DNA from: RGZA01 sp041917755
GTDB lineage: Bacteria; Pseudomonadota; Alphaproteobacteria; UBA9219; RGZA01
DNA: 64,000 bases
Direction: 5' to 3'
Assembly (NCBI GenBank): GCA_041917755.1
Contig: JAYRWY010000005.1
Coordinates: forward strand, 115,018 to 179,017
Position numbers and translations under genes: made by a program. Below, piece by piece: positions 17,532-26,429 of this stretch (position 1 is the stretch's first letter; the number at the start of each line of letters is the position of its first letter). The notes beneath the pieces are model-generated. The model had not been told where the DNA came from and made no database searches. It worked only from the letters and a program-made list of their open reading frames with translations.

Positions 17532-19169
17532 TTAGAAATCCATATCGCCCATGCCGCCATGGCCGCCGCCTTGTGGAGCAGCTTCCTTCTTCGGCTTTTC
17601 AGCAATCATTGCTTCGGTGGTGATCAAGAGACCGGCAACCGATGCAGCAGATTGCAACGCGGTGCGCACAACCTTAGCAGGATCGATAATACCGGCTTCA
17701 ATCAGGTCAACATATTCACCGTTTTGAGCATCGTAACCAAAGCTGGTTTTCTTTTGCTCTTGCAGCTTGCCAACCACCAATGCGCCGTCAATACCTGCGT
17801 TTTCAGCAATTTGACGGATTGGGGCTTGCACTGCGCGGCGGATGATGTCGATGCCGCGACGTTGATCGTCGTTAGCATACTTCACCTTATCGAGAACGCT
17901 GGATGCGTACAGCAATGCGGTACCGCCGCCAGGAAGAATACCTTCCTCGACTGCTGCGCGGGTTGCGTGCATGGCATCGTCAACGCGGTCTTTACGTTCT
18001 TTTACTTCTACTTCGGTTGCGCCGCCAACACGGATCACTGCAACACCGCCAGCCAGTTTGGCCAAGCGTTCTTGCAATTTTTCACGGTCGTAATCGGAAG
18101 TGGTGTCTTCCATCTGCTGACGGATTTGGCTGCAACGTGCTTCGATATCTTTCTTCTTACCAGAGCCATCCACGATGGTGGTGTTTTCCTTATCGATGCG
18201 AACCTTCTTTGCCTTACCCAGCATAGCAAGGGTAACGGTTTCCAGCTTGATGCCCAAATCTTCGGAAATCACCTGACCGCCCGTGAGGGTTGCCATATCT
18301 TCCAGCATCGACTTGCGACGATCGCCAAAACCAGGAGCCTTCACCGCAGCAACTTTCAAACCGCCGCGCAGCTTGTTCACCACGAGGGTTGCTAATGCTT
18401 CGCCTTCGATTTCTTCAGCGATGATGAGCAATGGACGGCCGGATTGTACAACTGCTTCCAATACTGGCAGCAATGGTTGCAAACCAGACAGCTTCTTTTC
18501 ATGGAAAAGAATGTATGGCTCTTCAAGTTCGCAGATCATCTTGTCGGCGTTGGTGACAAAGTATGGTGATGCAAAACCACGATCAAATTGCATGCCTTCA
18601 ACAACATCCAATTCGGTTTCAAGGCTCTTTGCTTCTTCAACGGTGATCACGCCTTCATTGCCGACTTTGGCCATGGCTTGGGCAAGGAACTGACCGATTT
18701 CTTTATCGCCATTGGCGGAAATCGTACCAACTTGCTTGATTTCATCATTGGACTTTACCTTGCGGGATTGCTTCTTCAGCTCTTCCACAATGGCTTCAAC
18801 GGCCATGTCTACGCCGCGCTTCAAATCCATCGGGTTCATACCAGCGGCAACAGCCTTGGTACCTTCTTGAGCGATAGCTTGTGCGAGTACGGTTGCAGTG
18901 GTGGTACCATCGCCAGCAAAATCATTGGTCTTGCTTGCAACTTCTTTCACCAATTGTGCGCCCATATTTTCGAGCTTGTCGGAAAGTTCGATTTCCTTGG
19001 CAACGGTTACACCGTCCTTGGTGGTACGTGGCGCGCCGAATGATTTTTCAATCACCACGTTGCGGCCCTTTGGACCCAAGGTTACTTTTACGGCATTGGC
19101 AAGAATGTTCACGCCGTTTAATAGACGATCACGCGCATCGGCGTGAAAGACAACTTGTTTAGCACCCAT
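17532..19169 (-). CDS. groL: Chaperonin GroEL (60 kDa)
   Basis: 545 aa, full length. It starts GAKQVVFHADARDRLLNGVN, has the ATP-binding GDGTTTATVLAQAI (about 86-99), VEEGILPGGGTALL around residue 405, and ends in a GGHGGMGDMDF tail. It forms the double-ring cage that folds proteins with GroES. It is the second gene of groES-groEL, with a 26-bp gap, under the CIRCE element at 19642. Confidence 0.98.
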   Translation of the reverse strand: MGAKQVVFHADARDRLLNGVNILANAVKVTLGPKGRNVVIEKSFGAPRTTKDGVTVAKEIELSDKLENMGAQLVKEVASKTNDFAGDGTTTATVLAQAIAQEGTKAVAAGMNPMDLKRGVDMAVEAIVEELKKQSRKVKSNDEIKQVGTISANGDKEIGQFLAQAMAKVGNEGVITVEEAKSLETELDVVEGMQFDRGFASPYFVTNADKMICELEEPYILFHEKKLSGLQPLLPVLEAVVQSGRPLLIIAEEIEGEALATLVVNKLRGGLKVAAVKAPGFGDRRKSMLEDMATLTGGQVISEDLGIKLETVTLAMLGKAKKVRIDKENTTIVDGSGKKKDIEARCSQIRQQMEDTTSDYDREKLQERLAKLAGGVAVIRVGGATEVEVKERKDRVDDAMHATRAAVEEGILPGGGTALLYASSVLDKVKYANDDQRRGIDIIRRAVQAPIRQIAENAGIDGALVVGKLQEQKKTSFGYDAQNGEYVDLIEAGIIDPAKVVRTALQSAASVAGLLITTEAMIAEKPKKEAAPQGGGHGGMGDMDF

Positions 19170-19195
19170 AGTTTGATACTCCTGTTTGAATTAAA

Positions 19196-19513
19196 TTAAG
19201 CAGCTTTTTTCTTGGATGAAGGCGCGCCTTCAACAACACCCATGATGTCGCTTTCCTTCATGATCAGAAGGTCTTCGCCATCAATCTTTACTTCGGTGCC
19301 TGACCATTTACCGAAAATCACACGGTCGCCGGTCTTTACATCCAAAGGAACAATCTTGCCGCTTTCATCGCGTGCGCCTGCGCCCACAGCAACGATTTCG
19401 CCTTCTTGTGGCTTTTCTTTTGCGGTGTCTGGGATGATGATGCCGCCAGCTGTCTTGGCTTCGCTTTCAAGGCGACGCACAACAACGCGGTCATGTAGGG
19501 GTCTGAACTTCAT
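19196..19513 (-). CDS. groS: Co-chaperonin GroES (10 kDa)
   Basis: 105 aa. It starts MKFRPLHDRVVVRRLE, has a mobile loop around EAKTAGGIIIPDTAKEKPQE (about 18-37), and ends with LLIMKESDIMGVVEG and a short basic tail. It caps the GroEL ring. It is the first gene of the operon, preceded by a ribosome binding site (AGGAG) and the CIRCE operator about 130 bp upstream. Confidence 0.98.
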   Translation of the reverse strand: MKFRPLHDRVVVRRLESEAKTAGGIIIPDTAKEKPQEGEIVAVGAGARDESGKIVPLDVKTGDRVIFGKWSGTEVKIDGEDLLIMKESDIMGVVEGAPSSKKKAA

Positions 19514-19641
19514 AAGTAACTCCTATTAAGGTTATTCATAACACATGGTATCAGTGCGACTGCTCTGCGCCTGATGGCGCAACCGCGACTGCACGTTTAC
19601 CCCGTGTGATGAAGGGGTTTATTTCCGGCGCAAGGGGCTTG

Positions 19642-19668
19642 TTAGCACTCGTGCGCCGTGAGTGCCAA
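19642..19668 (-). promoter_or_regulatory. CIRCE operator (HrcA binding site) of groESL
   Basis: TTAGCACTC, a 9-bp spacer, then GAGTGCCAA: this matches the CIRCE consensus TTAGCACTC-N9-GAGTGCTAA except for one base in the second half. It lies about 130 bp upstream of groES. HrcA-mediated heat-shock repression is expected from the family's known biology; hrcA itself is not in the window. Confidence 0.92.
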
Positions 19669-19756
19669 ACATATAGGCGCGCTGCCTTGAAAGCTCAAGA
19701 ACCGAATTGATTGCAAGTAAAACAAGTATTTACGGGATAAGGCCCAGAAAGCCTTG

Positions 19757-20320
19757 TTACTCTTCCGGCATGATTTTGGGCGGGGTGTCCTTACCGGACT
19801 TTCTGGTGACCTGATTGAGCATAATCAGCAGCTTTTCGGCCAGTATATGCACGCCGCCCCCGACCAGACCGCCAATAATAACCTCCATCCCGCGATAAAA
19901 GCCAACCATGATCATCGGGTCATTGGGCGGGGTGGTGAGCAGCAGAATGGGCCCCGTCACCAGCGCGGTGCGGAAATTGGGGCGTTCAAACGCAATGATG
20001 GCGCAGATGCCAACCGAAATGGCGGCTTGTAAGCCCAACTCGATATTTAACGGCTCGGCCAGAAGGTTGATGAGTACAGTGATGACCACGCCCAGCAATG
20101 TGCCGATGATGCGGCGGATAAGCGTGGTGCGCGTATCGCCCATGGTTTCTTGCGACACGATGATGGCGGAAATGGGCGCCCAAACGGGATAGGGCAGCCC
20201 GACAGCTAATGCCAAAGCATAACTGCCCCACACAACAACGAAACAACGAATGGCAAAGACAAAAAGTTTGAGGAGTTTGTTATCGCAAAGAGGTGCGTCA
20301 GCAGAAGGAAGAACAGACAT
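19757..20320 (-). CDS. FUSC-like membrane protein
   Basis: 187 aa with four to five hydrophobic segments and the FUSC/aromatic acid exporter-like signature: YPVWAPISAIIVSQETMGDT near residue 45, then RRIIGTLLGVVITVLI, and a Gly-rich GGLVGGGVHILAE near the end. The typical soluble C-terminal half of larger FUSC proteins is absent, so this is the short form. No obvious ribosome binding site precedes the ATG; instead a perfect 12-bp palindrome TGTAACGTTACA (20320-20331) overlaps the start. Confidence 0.78.
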   Translation of the reverse strand: MSVLPSADAPLCDNKLLKLFVFAIRCFVVVWGSYALALAVGLPYPVWAPISAIIVSQETMGDTRTTLIRRIIGTLLGVVITVLINLLAEPLNIELGLQAAISVGICAIIAFERPNFRTALVTGPILLLTTPPNDPMIMVGFYRGMEVIIGGLVGGGVHILAEKLLIMLNQVTRKSGKDTPPKIMPEE

Positions 20321-20331
20321 GTAACGTTACA
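20320..20331. promoter_or_regulatory. Perfect palindrome at the start of the FUSC-like gene
   Basis: TGTAACGTTACA is a perfect 12-bp palindrome that shares its first base with the ATG of the minus-strand gene. Palindromes of this kind can be repressor operators, but no regulator gene is adjacent and chance cannot be excluded. Confidence 0.3.
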
Positions 20332-20590
20332 ATTAAAAAATACGGATGGTTGAAATGGTGGGTGGGCGGGCTTCGCCAGATACCTAGATTTATCATTCGC
20401 GCTTGGCAACTGTTCATCGCGGAATATCCCTTTAAAAGCGAAATAAGCGACATAAACACCACAAAATGCATGTTTACGTAATGTTGACCGATACATAGTG
20501 GGCGATGCTTTTACGAAATAGTAAGTTTTATTGGGTTTTATAGAGGCTGGCTCATCTGCCGCCCCATTAAATCCTTTAGGAACTATTCTC

Positions 20591-21103
20591 ATGGCCAAGA
20601 ATTTTACCCGTGATGAAAACGGCACCGTATTCATTAAACCAGATACCAGCATGAAGAAAAAACTGGGCATGGGGAAGTCGCTTAGATCCATCATCAAGGA
20701 TGATGCGATTGAAAAAGCCGAAGCCGTGATGGCCGACACCATTCCTGAAATCATGAACGAGATTAAAGGCTCGCTGAAAACCATGCAGCGCATGGTGGCT
20801 GAATTGAAGGCTGGCGAGGTGTGTTCGCAGCAGTTGATGATGATTATCGAGAAGGCATTTGAAATCAAGGCCAAGTCGGGTTTTTGTGATTATCCGATGG
20901 CGTCATCCTTTGCACGGTTCTTATATTTATACTGCGAAGCATTGGTGAACGAGCCGATTACAGCAGCCGATATCAATTTGATTTCCACCAATCTAATTAT
21001 TCTAACCGTTATCTTCGAGCGCAACTTTGCCGGTGAAGGCGATAATGAAAGCCTTGAAGACTTCTTTGACGACAGCGATGTCAGCCCGTTTGCGGGATTG
21101 TAA
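20591..21103 (+). CDS. Hypothetical helical protein (170 aa)
   Basis: 170 aa from the ATG at 20591, with AGGA upstream; the frame is open to 20531 but that part lacks a ribosome binding site. The start is MAKNFTRDENGTVFIKPD. The middle is predicted to be long helices (IEKAEAVMADTIPEIMNEIK, TMQRMVAELKAGE) and the C-terminus is acidic (LEDFFDDSDV). It is soluble. I do not recognise a family; the helical layout could suit a signalling adaptor, but this is speculation. Confidence 0.7.
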   Translation: MAKNFTRDENGTVFIKPDTSMKKKLGMGKSLRSIIKDDAIEKAEAVMADTIPEIMNEIKGSLKTMQRMVAELKAGEVCSQQLMMIIEKAFEIKAKSGFCDYPMASSFARFLYLYCEALVNEPITAADINLISTNLIILTVIFERNFAGEGDNESLEDFFDDSDVSPFAGL

Positions 21104-21145
21104 GTTCCTTAAGCCAGCTATTTAACGCCCTTATCAATATGGGTT

Positions 21146-21170
21146 AACCCCTGATTTTGCGGGGCTTTTT
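21146..21170 (+). terminator. Probable terminator
   Basis: CCCC (21148-21151) pairs with GGGG (21161-21164), with a short loop, followed by CTTTTT. The stem is short, but position 45 bp after the stop at 21103 and the T-run support a terminator. Confidence 0.5.
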
Positions 21171-21246
21171 GCATGCTTGTTGAAAGCATTGCCGCTGCCT
21201 ATGGTGTGCGCATATTTAACGACATCATAAAGTTTAGGGAATATGC

Positions 21247-22167
21247 ATGGCTAAGAAATTGACCATCGAAGAATTATTGGCAGGCGGCAGCGATGCCGAA
21301 AAGCAGCACCGCATCCGCGATCTGGAGCCAGAAGCACGCAGTGCCATTGAACACGCCATTGCATCGGGTAATTCCCAGCTGGCCGTGGACGCGCTTCAGA
21401 TGATGCTGGACACAGCCTTGTTGGTGCACAGCCTTTCCGATAGCCGGTTGCGTAGAAAATATAATGAAGTATGGAAAGCATTTGAAGCGCTGACGGCGTT
21501 TGACCGTGTCCGCGAGACGATGCCAAATCTGGTTAAAGACAATCAGGAAAAAGCATTCCGGTTTCTGTTGGCATTGGGGATGTTGTTGCCGTCTGATTTT
21601 GCCTATTCGGCGGCATGGCACATCGTTGCCGAACAGGATGTGGTACGCGATCCGCACCAGATTGCTGCGATTGGCAACCGCCATCTGAGATTTTTTGCCG
21701 AAGCAGTAGAGCCGTTCCTGTTCAAGGAAATGTTTGATGCGCGTGATCGCGGGGATCAAAAGACGTTCGAGAATATGAGCATCTTATGGGAAACCAATAT
21801 GCAGCATATGTTCCTTATCCATCGCTCCACAGCGACATATATTGTAAAGCGTCGCCTGCGCGTCGAGGCTGAAAAAGCCAATCCCGATGTGCAAAAGCAA
21901 ACCATGCTAGAGCGCATGAACGTTGCATTTAATTCGATTGATAAACTCGAACGTGAGCGCCGTTTGCGTTTGGCACAAGAGCAAGGCAGTGACCCGACCA
22001 AGTTGATGTTTGGTGAAGCCGCCAGAGAAGTATCCGCGACTGTACGGCCAGAGCAAAACACGCAAATTATTTCCGGAACACCGGCATCCCAGGAATTGAA
22101 ACGCCCGGGCCAGGCCATGAAAATGCTGACCAAGTTCAAGCCGCCCGAGGGCAGCAAACCGAACTAA
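21247..22167 (+). CDS. Hypothetical protein (306 aa)
   Basis: 306 aa starting MAKKLTIEELLAGGSDAEKQ with AGGGA upstream. It is soluble and mostly helical. A long charged helix (about 215-245, DKLERERRLRLAQEQG) suggests a coiled coil, and the last about 40 residues look disordered (Pro/Lys-rich). No domain is recognised. A strong bidirectional terminator separates it from the convergent autotransporter gene. Confidence 0.72.
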   Translation: MAKKLTIEELLAGGSDAEKQHRIRDLEPEARSAIEHAIASGNSQLAVDALQMMLDTALLVHSLSDSRLRRKYNEVWKAFEALTAFDRVRETMPNLVKDNQEKAFRFLLALGMLLPSDFAYSAAWHIVAEQDVVRDPHQIAAIGNRHLRFFAEAVEPFLFKEMFDARDRGDQKTFENMSILWETNMQHMFLIHRSTATYIVKRRLRVEAEKANPDVQKQTMLERMNVAFNSIDKLERERRLRLAQEQGSDPTKLMFGEAAREVSATVRPEQNTQIISGTPASQELKRPGQAMKMLTKFKPPEGSKPN

Positions 22168-22183
22168 ATAGTATCACGCATAA

Positions 22184-22224
22184 AAAAACCCCGCGATTTC
22201 CACACTGGAAAAGGCGGGGTTTTT
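22184..22224. terminator. Bidirectional intrinsic terminator
   Basis: AAAAACCCCGC (22184-22194) pairs with GCGGGGTTTTT (22214-22224), with A and T runs on both sides. It can end both the plus-strand gene stopping at 22167 and the minus-strand gene stopping at 22245. Confidence 0.9.
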
Positions 22225-22244
22225 CTTTGGGAATGGTTAGGCTA

Positions 22245-24572
22245 TTAGAACGCTAGCTTATAGCGTGCCATAGCAATTGCTTCGCTTTCGCCTTCCACAT
22301 GACCGGCATTGTTGCGGAAGAGCAAGCCAGCTGCAAAGTTGCTTTCTTGGGATACGCTGGTGGTATAGAAGGCTTGCATATCCAGTTCATGTGCGCTTGC
22401 GCTGATGTCTGCGGTGGAGGACACATAGTTGATGCTGCCATCTGCATTTTGCGAGTTAGCAACATTGAGGCTTGCGGTTGCAGAATTGACGCGCATCGGT
22501 TCGCTTACCACGAAGCCGAAGGTATCGGATTTACCTACTACGCCAGTTTTGGTGATGCCAGCGCGGAAGGATTGTGATTGGATATCCGACATATTTTCCA
22601 CGATGGAGTTATGTGCGCTTTGTACCTTGGACCAGCCCATTTCGAAGCCGCCGAATGCATTCAAACCGCCGCCTAAATCAAACTTCGCGCTCACACCTGC
22701 AAAGGTGGTGTTGGTGCTATCGGCCAGCTTGCTGATGCCTGTGGAGATTGAACCCAGCATCGCATTTTGTTCATTTACGAAACCAGCGGTGAAGGCGATG
22801 CCGGATTTCTTGGTGCCAAGCTTGCTGCCGATTTCAGCCACGCCACCGAATACTTTGCCAAGGCCAGTGGAATAATTAGGGTCTTGGGAAAGGGTTACAG
22901 GGGTGTTTGGATCGGTGGCTTGTTCACCAAAGAAGCTGCCGCCTTTTACCCATACATCATCGGTCAGCTTCACTTTGCTGGCAACGGTGATCGGATTTTT
23001 GGCAAGGGACAGGTATGGGTTGTTCATCGCTTCGCCATCTACCAGACGCGCACCAAAGGTCAGCTCGCTTGGTGCTAAACCGAAGATGTGGCTTGGGTTA
23101 ATGTTGAAGGCAGCGGTGGTCACGGTGTTGCCGACCGGTGTTTCGATGAACATGCGTGCGCCATCAAATTGGGCACCAGCAAGTGTGGTTTTGGTATCTG
23201 AAGCGGCAAAGCCGTAAGTGGTTTCACCAATCTTGGTCAGTTCCATGCCGTTACCAAAATCGCGCAGCGCGCTGACGCTATCAAAAGTTGGCATGGCGTT
23301 TTCAAAGAAGCTTGCGCCGTTGATATAGAAATCGCGGTTGAATTCATCAAAGGTAATCAGGGTTAAGGCTTCGGTGCTCTTGGTGCCTGAGTAACCTGCA
23401 AAGCTGCGACCAAAGATACCAAAGCCGCGGCTAAAGCGTGTGCGTGGTTTGGTCACCGGCGTATTATTGGTTGGGGTGGTTGGGCTGGTGCTTGGTTTGC
23501 CAGGATTGGTTGGGGTGGTTGTTGTGCCAACGGGTTTGGTTGCGGCGGCTAAATCAAGCAAGCCTTGACCGTAAATAGCGGTGTTAGCATATACGCCGGT
23601 CTTTTTTGCGGTCTTGAACAAGATGGCTTTGATTTGTGCATTGGTCAGGTTTGGCCATTGTTGCTTTAATACAGCTGCTGCACCAGCAATCACGGGAGCA
23701 GCAAAGGATGTACCGCTACCTGTACCGTAAGAGGTGTTTGAATTGCGCATGGTAGATACGATGGCGCTACCAGGGGCAGCCATACACCACGCAGCGGTAT
23801 CACCACAACGGTTGCTATAGCTGGCGATGTTGCCGGTACCATCAATCGCAACTGCGGAAATCCAGCCAGCGGTTAATTCAGCGTAGAGTTTTGGCAAAGC
23901 AGCATAGAAACCAGGTTGGGCCTTACCATCGTTACCAGCGGCGAACACGATGATGCGGTTTGCTGCAACGGCTTCGCGGTAGGCTTGCAAGCTTTGACCC
24001 ATGAAGCCATCAAGACCAGCTTTGGTTACCTGGCTGATGTTGGTGGAGGTGTTCCATGAATTATTCATCACGCTGGCGCCGTGGCTGGTGGCATAACGGA
24101 TACCGGCAGCAAGGTTGGCATCAGGAAGATTAACCGAACCATCTGCATTCACGATGCGGATGGCCATTAACTTGGAATTGTAAGCAACGCCTTCCATACC
24201 TTGGCTGTTGCTGGCAGCGCCAATGATACCGGAAACGAAGGTACCATGACCGTTCACGTCGGAGGTCACGCTACCGCCGGTAATCGCGTCATAGCTGTAG
24301 GCTGAAAGGTTTGGAGCAAGATCCACATGGGTGCGGTTAATACCGCTATCGAATACGGCTACGGTTTGGCCTGCGCCGGTATAACCGCGGGCATAAGCTT
24401 CGGCTGCACCAATATTGTTTAATTGCCAGCCACGGTTGTATTCGATGGTCTTAAAATCTGCGGCGGTAGCGGCAAGTGCATCAGTGGCAGCAAAGGAAGC
24501 GAGGGCAAACAGGCCGGAAAGGATGGTATGACGGAGGCTTTTTCCTGTAACTTTTTTAGGGCTCTTGGTCAT
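22245..24572 (-). CDS. Subtilisin-like (S8) serine protease autotransporter
   Basis: 775 aa. A long signal peptide (cleavage around residue 35, ALAA) is followed by a peptidase S8 domain with the full catalytic set: Asp75 (VFDSGIN), His109 (NGHGTFVSG), oxyanion Asn214 (AAGND) and Ser289 (GTSFAAP). A Thr/Pro-rich linker (about 350-385) leads to a C-terminal about 390-residue part rich in Gly, Asn and alternating hydrophobics, ending in YKLAF, as in outer-membrane beta-barrels. It probably passes through the outer membrane by its own barrel and cleaves extracellular or surface proteins. No SPATE-type cleavage motif was identified. It is monocistronic. Confidence 0.9.
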   Translation of the reverse strand: MTKSPKKVTGKSLRHTILSGLFALASFAATDALAATAADFKTIEYNRGWQLNNIGAAEAYARGYTGAGQTVAVFDSGINRTHVDLAPNLSAYSYDAITGGSVTSDVNGHGTFVSGIIGAASNSQGMEGVAYNSKLMAIRIVNADGSVNLPDANLAAGIRYATSHGASVMNNSWNTSTNISQVTKAGLDGFMGQSLQAYREAVAANRIIVFAAGNDGKAQPGFYAALPKLYAELTAGWISAVAIDGTGNIASYSNRCGDTAAWCMAAPGSAIVSTMRNSNTSYGTGSGTSFAAPVIAGAAAVLKQQWPNLTNAQIKAILFKTAKKTGVYANTAIYGQGLLDLAAATKPVGTTTTPTNPGKPSTSPTTPTNNTPVTKPRTRFSRGFGIFGRSFAGYSGTKSTEALTLITFDEFNRDFYINGASFFENAMPTFDSVSALRDFGNGMELTKIGETTYGFAASDTKTTLAGAQFDGARMFIETPVGNTVTTAAFNINPSHIFGLAPSELTFGARLVDGEAMNNPYLSLAKNPITVASKVKLTDDVWVKGGSFFGEQATDPNTPVTLSQDPNYSTGLGKVFGGVAEIGSKLGTKKSGIAFTAGFVNEQNAMLGSISTGISKLADSTNTTFAGVSAKFDLGGGLNAFGGFEMGWSKVQSAHNSIVENMSDIQSQSFRAGITKTGVVGKSDTFGFVVSEPMRVNSATASLNVANSQNADGSINYVSSTADISASAHELDMQAFYTTSVSQESNFAAGLLFRNNAGHVEGESEAIAMARYKLAF

Positions 24573-25052
24573 GTTAACAACCTTAAAAATGGGTTCGTTT
24601 CTATGACTTCAGAATAAGGTTAAAATCGTCACCGAAACATTAATGTCACGGTGGATAACTCTTTGTTTTATCTACAAAATTTGCCAAGAAAATGATTAAA
24701 ATTTTTGAGAAAATATCTCTCAAATTTGAGCTATTTTTGATCCATTAACCATGTCCAAAAACTTTATTCAGAGTTCTTAATGGCAAGCCAAAAAATACGG
24801 CGTGCAATCGTAACCAGTTTGGCGGCTTGGAAACCATGTTGGGGAGAATTTGGATTGTATTTGAAGCACTTTGTTTCGAAGATTTTTCAAGGTGCGTGAA
24901 AATTTTTTAAGCACGTCGCACCAAAAAATATCGAAACGACAAAGATCTGTCGTTTTGCATCATTACTTTCGATTCTTTGCTGTAAATTAGAATGAAGTTA
25001 GTCGCAGTGCATTGTTTATTAAGCTTATTTTTTAAGAATTGGAAAAGGCAGC
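24573..25052. other. AT-rich divergent intergenic region (480 bp)
   Basis: This separates the autotransporter (-) from the gene at 25053 (+). It is AT-rich with several A/T tracts and holds no open frame with a ribosome binding site. It contains TTAACCAT (about 24745-24752), which equals a CtrA half-site, but a second half-site at the expected 7-bp spacing is missing. It presumably carries promoters for both genes. Confidence 0.5.
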
Positions 25053-25484
25053 ATGACACATCCATCCGTTGATCTTCATGAAGTTGCAGAAAACATTGCG
25101 TATGTCATTCCGCATGTCAGTTCCAGCGGTGGCTACCAATCGATGATTATGCTACTTGAAAGCGATGGCGATCGAGGTCTGCGTTATGTTGAATGCACAA
25201 AGCCAGTTGCAGATGTCGCCAAAAAATATGGGCTGACTTATCTTGCCGGTAATACGGCCATCAATTTGAATACCGCGTCGGAAATTGAACACACAGGCGC
25301 CAATGCTGAAGCGACCAATTTTATGGCGCATTGGGTTTTTGGAAATCGCCGTTTTAGTCTTCCTGTGCGCGCCAACCCGGAGCAAGTGCCCGATTTGTTG
25401 GTCGGCCAATTACGCGGCGCAGCAGCAAGCAGACTGACCAATCGTGCTGCCAAGAGCGGTGCAACCGCGAAGTTGGCCAGCTAA
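25053..25484 (+). CDS. Hypothetical protein (143 aa)
   Basis: 143 aa, MTHPSVDLHEVAENIAYVIP at the start, preceded by AAAAGG with good spacing. It is soluble, with no signal peptide, and Ala-rich with basic residues at the C-terminus (SRLTNRAAKSGATAK). No family is recognised. It is followed by a DUF1993 gene 80 bp downstream, but each appears to have its own ribosome binding site. Confidence 0.65.
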   Translation: MTHPSVDLHEVAENIAYVIPHVSSSGGYQSMIMLLESDGDRGLRYVECTKPVADVAKKYGLTYLAGNTAINLNTASEIEHTGANAEATNFMAHWVFGNRRFSLPVRANPEQVPDLLVGQLRGAAASRLTNRAAKSGATAKLAS

Positions 25485-25564
25485 TCGTTTTATTACGCGC
25501 CCTTGTCTTTCCATGGGGGCGGGCTAAATAGAGTGCATCTCTCATTTAGCCGGAGTTTTCCCCT

Positions 25565-26071
25565 ATGTCCCTATCTATGTATCAAGCATCGGTGCCTGCG
25601 ATTGTTCATGCGCTGGGCAATCTCGTTGAAATTTTGAAAAAAGGCGAAGCCTTTGCGGCCGCCAAGAAAATTGACCCATCGGTATTGGTCAATGCGCGCC
25701 TTGCGCCCGATATGTTCCCGCTATCCCGCCAAATCCAGATTGCCACCGATGTGACTAAGGGCGGTGTGGCACGCTTGGCCGGCGCGGAAATCCCCAGCTA
25801 TGCGGATACTGAAAGCAGCTTTGCGGAACTTTACGAGCGCATCAATAAAACCATCGCGTTTATCAAAGGCTTCAAGCCAGAGCAAATTGATGGCAGCGAA
25901 GATAAGACCATCACCTTAAAGGTTGGCGGTCAGGATATGCAGTTTAAGGGCCAGCAATACCTTGTTCATTTTGTATTGCCTAACCTCTATTTCCACGTCA
26001 CCACCGCCTATGCCATTTTGCGTCATAATGGCGTGGATGTTGGCAAAAAAGACTATTTGGGCTCTTTGTAA
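25565..26071 (+). CDS. DUF1993 family protein
   Basis: 168 aa, the usual DUF1993 length. The family pattern is clear: MYQASVPAIVHALGNLVEIL at the start, then LAPDMFPLSRQIQIATD (about 46-62), and QYLVHFVLPNLYFHVTTAYAIL near the C-terminus (about 135-156). The fold is related to DinB-like four-helix bundles with metal-binding His residues. Biochemical function is unknown. GGAG lies upstream of the ATG. Confidence 0.9.
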   Translation: MSLSMYQASVPAIVHALGNLVEILKKGEAFAAAKKIDPSVLVNARLAPDMFPLSRQIQIATDVTKGGVARLAGAEIPSYADTESSFAELYERINKTIAFIKGFKPEQIDGSEDKTITLKVGGQDMQFKGQQYLVHFVLPNLYFHVTTAYAILRHNGVDVGKKDYLGSL

Positions 26072-26129
26072 GCTTCGGTTGCCGCCACTTTTAACCAATT
26101 ATTATCCGTCATTCCCATAAAGTAGGGGT

Positions 26130-26423
26130 ATGGCAGATGGTGGCGGCATCATTACTCCAGATCATGATTTTAAGCGGCAGCTTGAACATTACAGGCTGAC
26201 CACCGCAGAAATTCTTTACCGCATTCCAGGCCACCCCCAATTATTGCAAAGTTTCATCTGGCAGGATCTGGATTTGCTTCCCAAATTTCCGGTGTTGCGC
26301 AAATTCCTGAACTTCTGGGAAACCTCGCTGGAAGGCAAACTGTATCAGGTACGTATTGCCGTACTGGATAAGGTTAGCAGCCGTGATTATCAAATCATCG
26401 AACGCGAACTGACGATTAATTAG
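26130..26423 (+). CDS. Usg family protein
   Basis: 97 aa. It matches the alphaproteobacterial Usg-like family: FKRQLEHYRLTTAEILYRIP, then HPQLLQSFIWQDLDLLPKFP, and FLNFWETSLEGKLYQVRIA. The family takes its name from a gene beside aspartate-semialdehyde dehydrogenase; its role is unknown. It is strong evidence for the alphaproteobacterial origin of the window. The gene converges with the ATPase at 26430. Confidence 0.9.
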   Translation: MADGGGIITPDHDFKRQLEHYRLTTAEILYRIPGHPQLLQSFIWQDLDLLPKFPVLRKFLNFWETSLEGKLYQVRIAVLDKVSSRDYQIIERELTIN

Positions 26424-26429
26424 TGAAGA

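Noticed and set aside
17448..18395. 315-aa plus-strand frame opposite groEL
   Set aside because: It lies fully antisense to groEL, has no ribosome binding site and Cys/His-rich random composition.
24740..24760. CtrA binding site before the autotransporter
   Set aside because: Only one half-site TTAACCAT is present; the second half at 7-bp spacing is missing.
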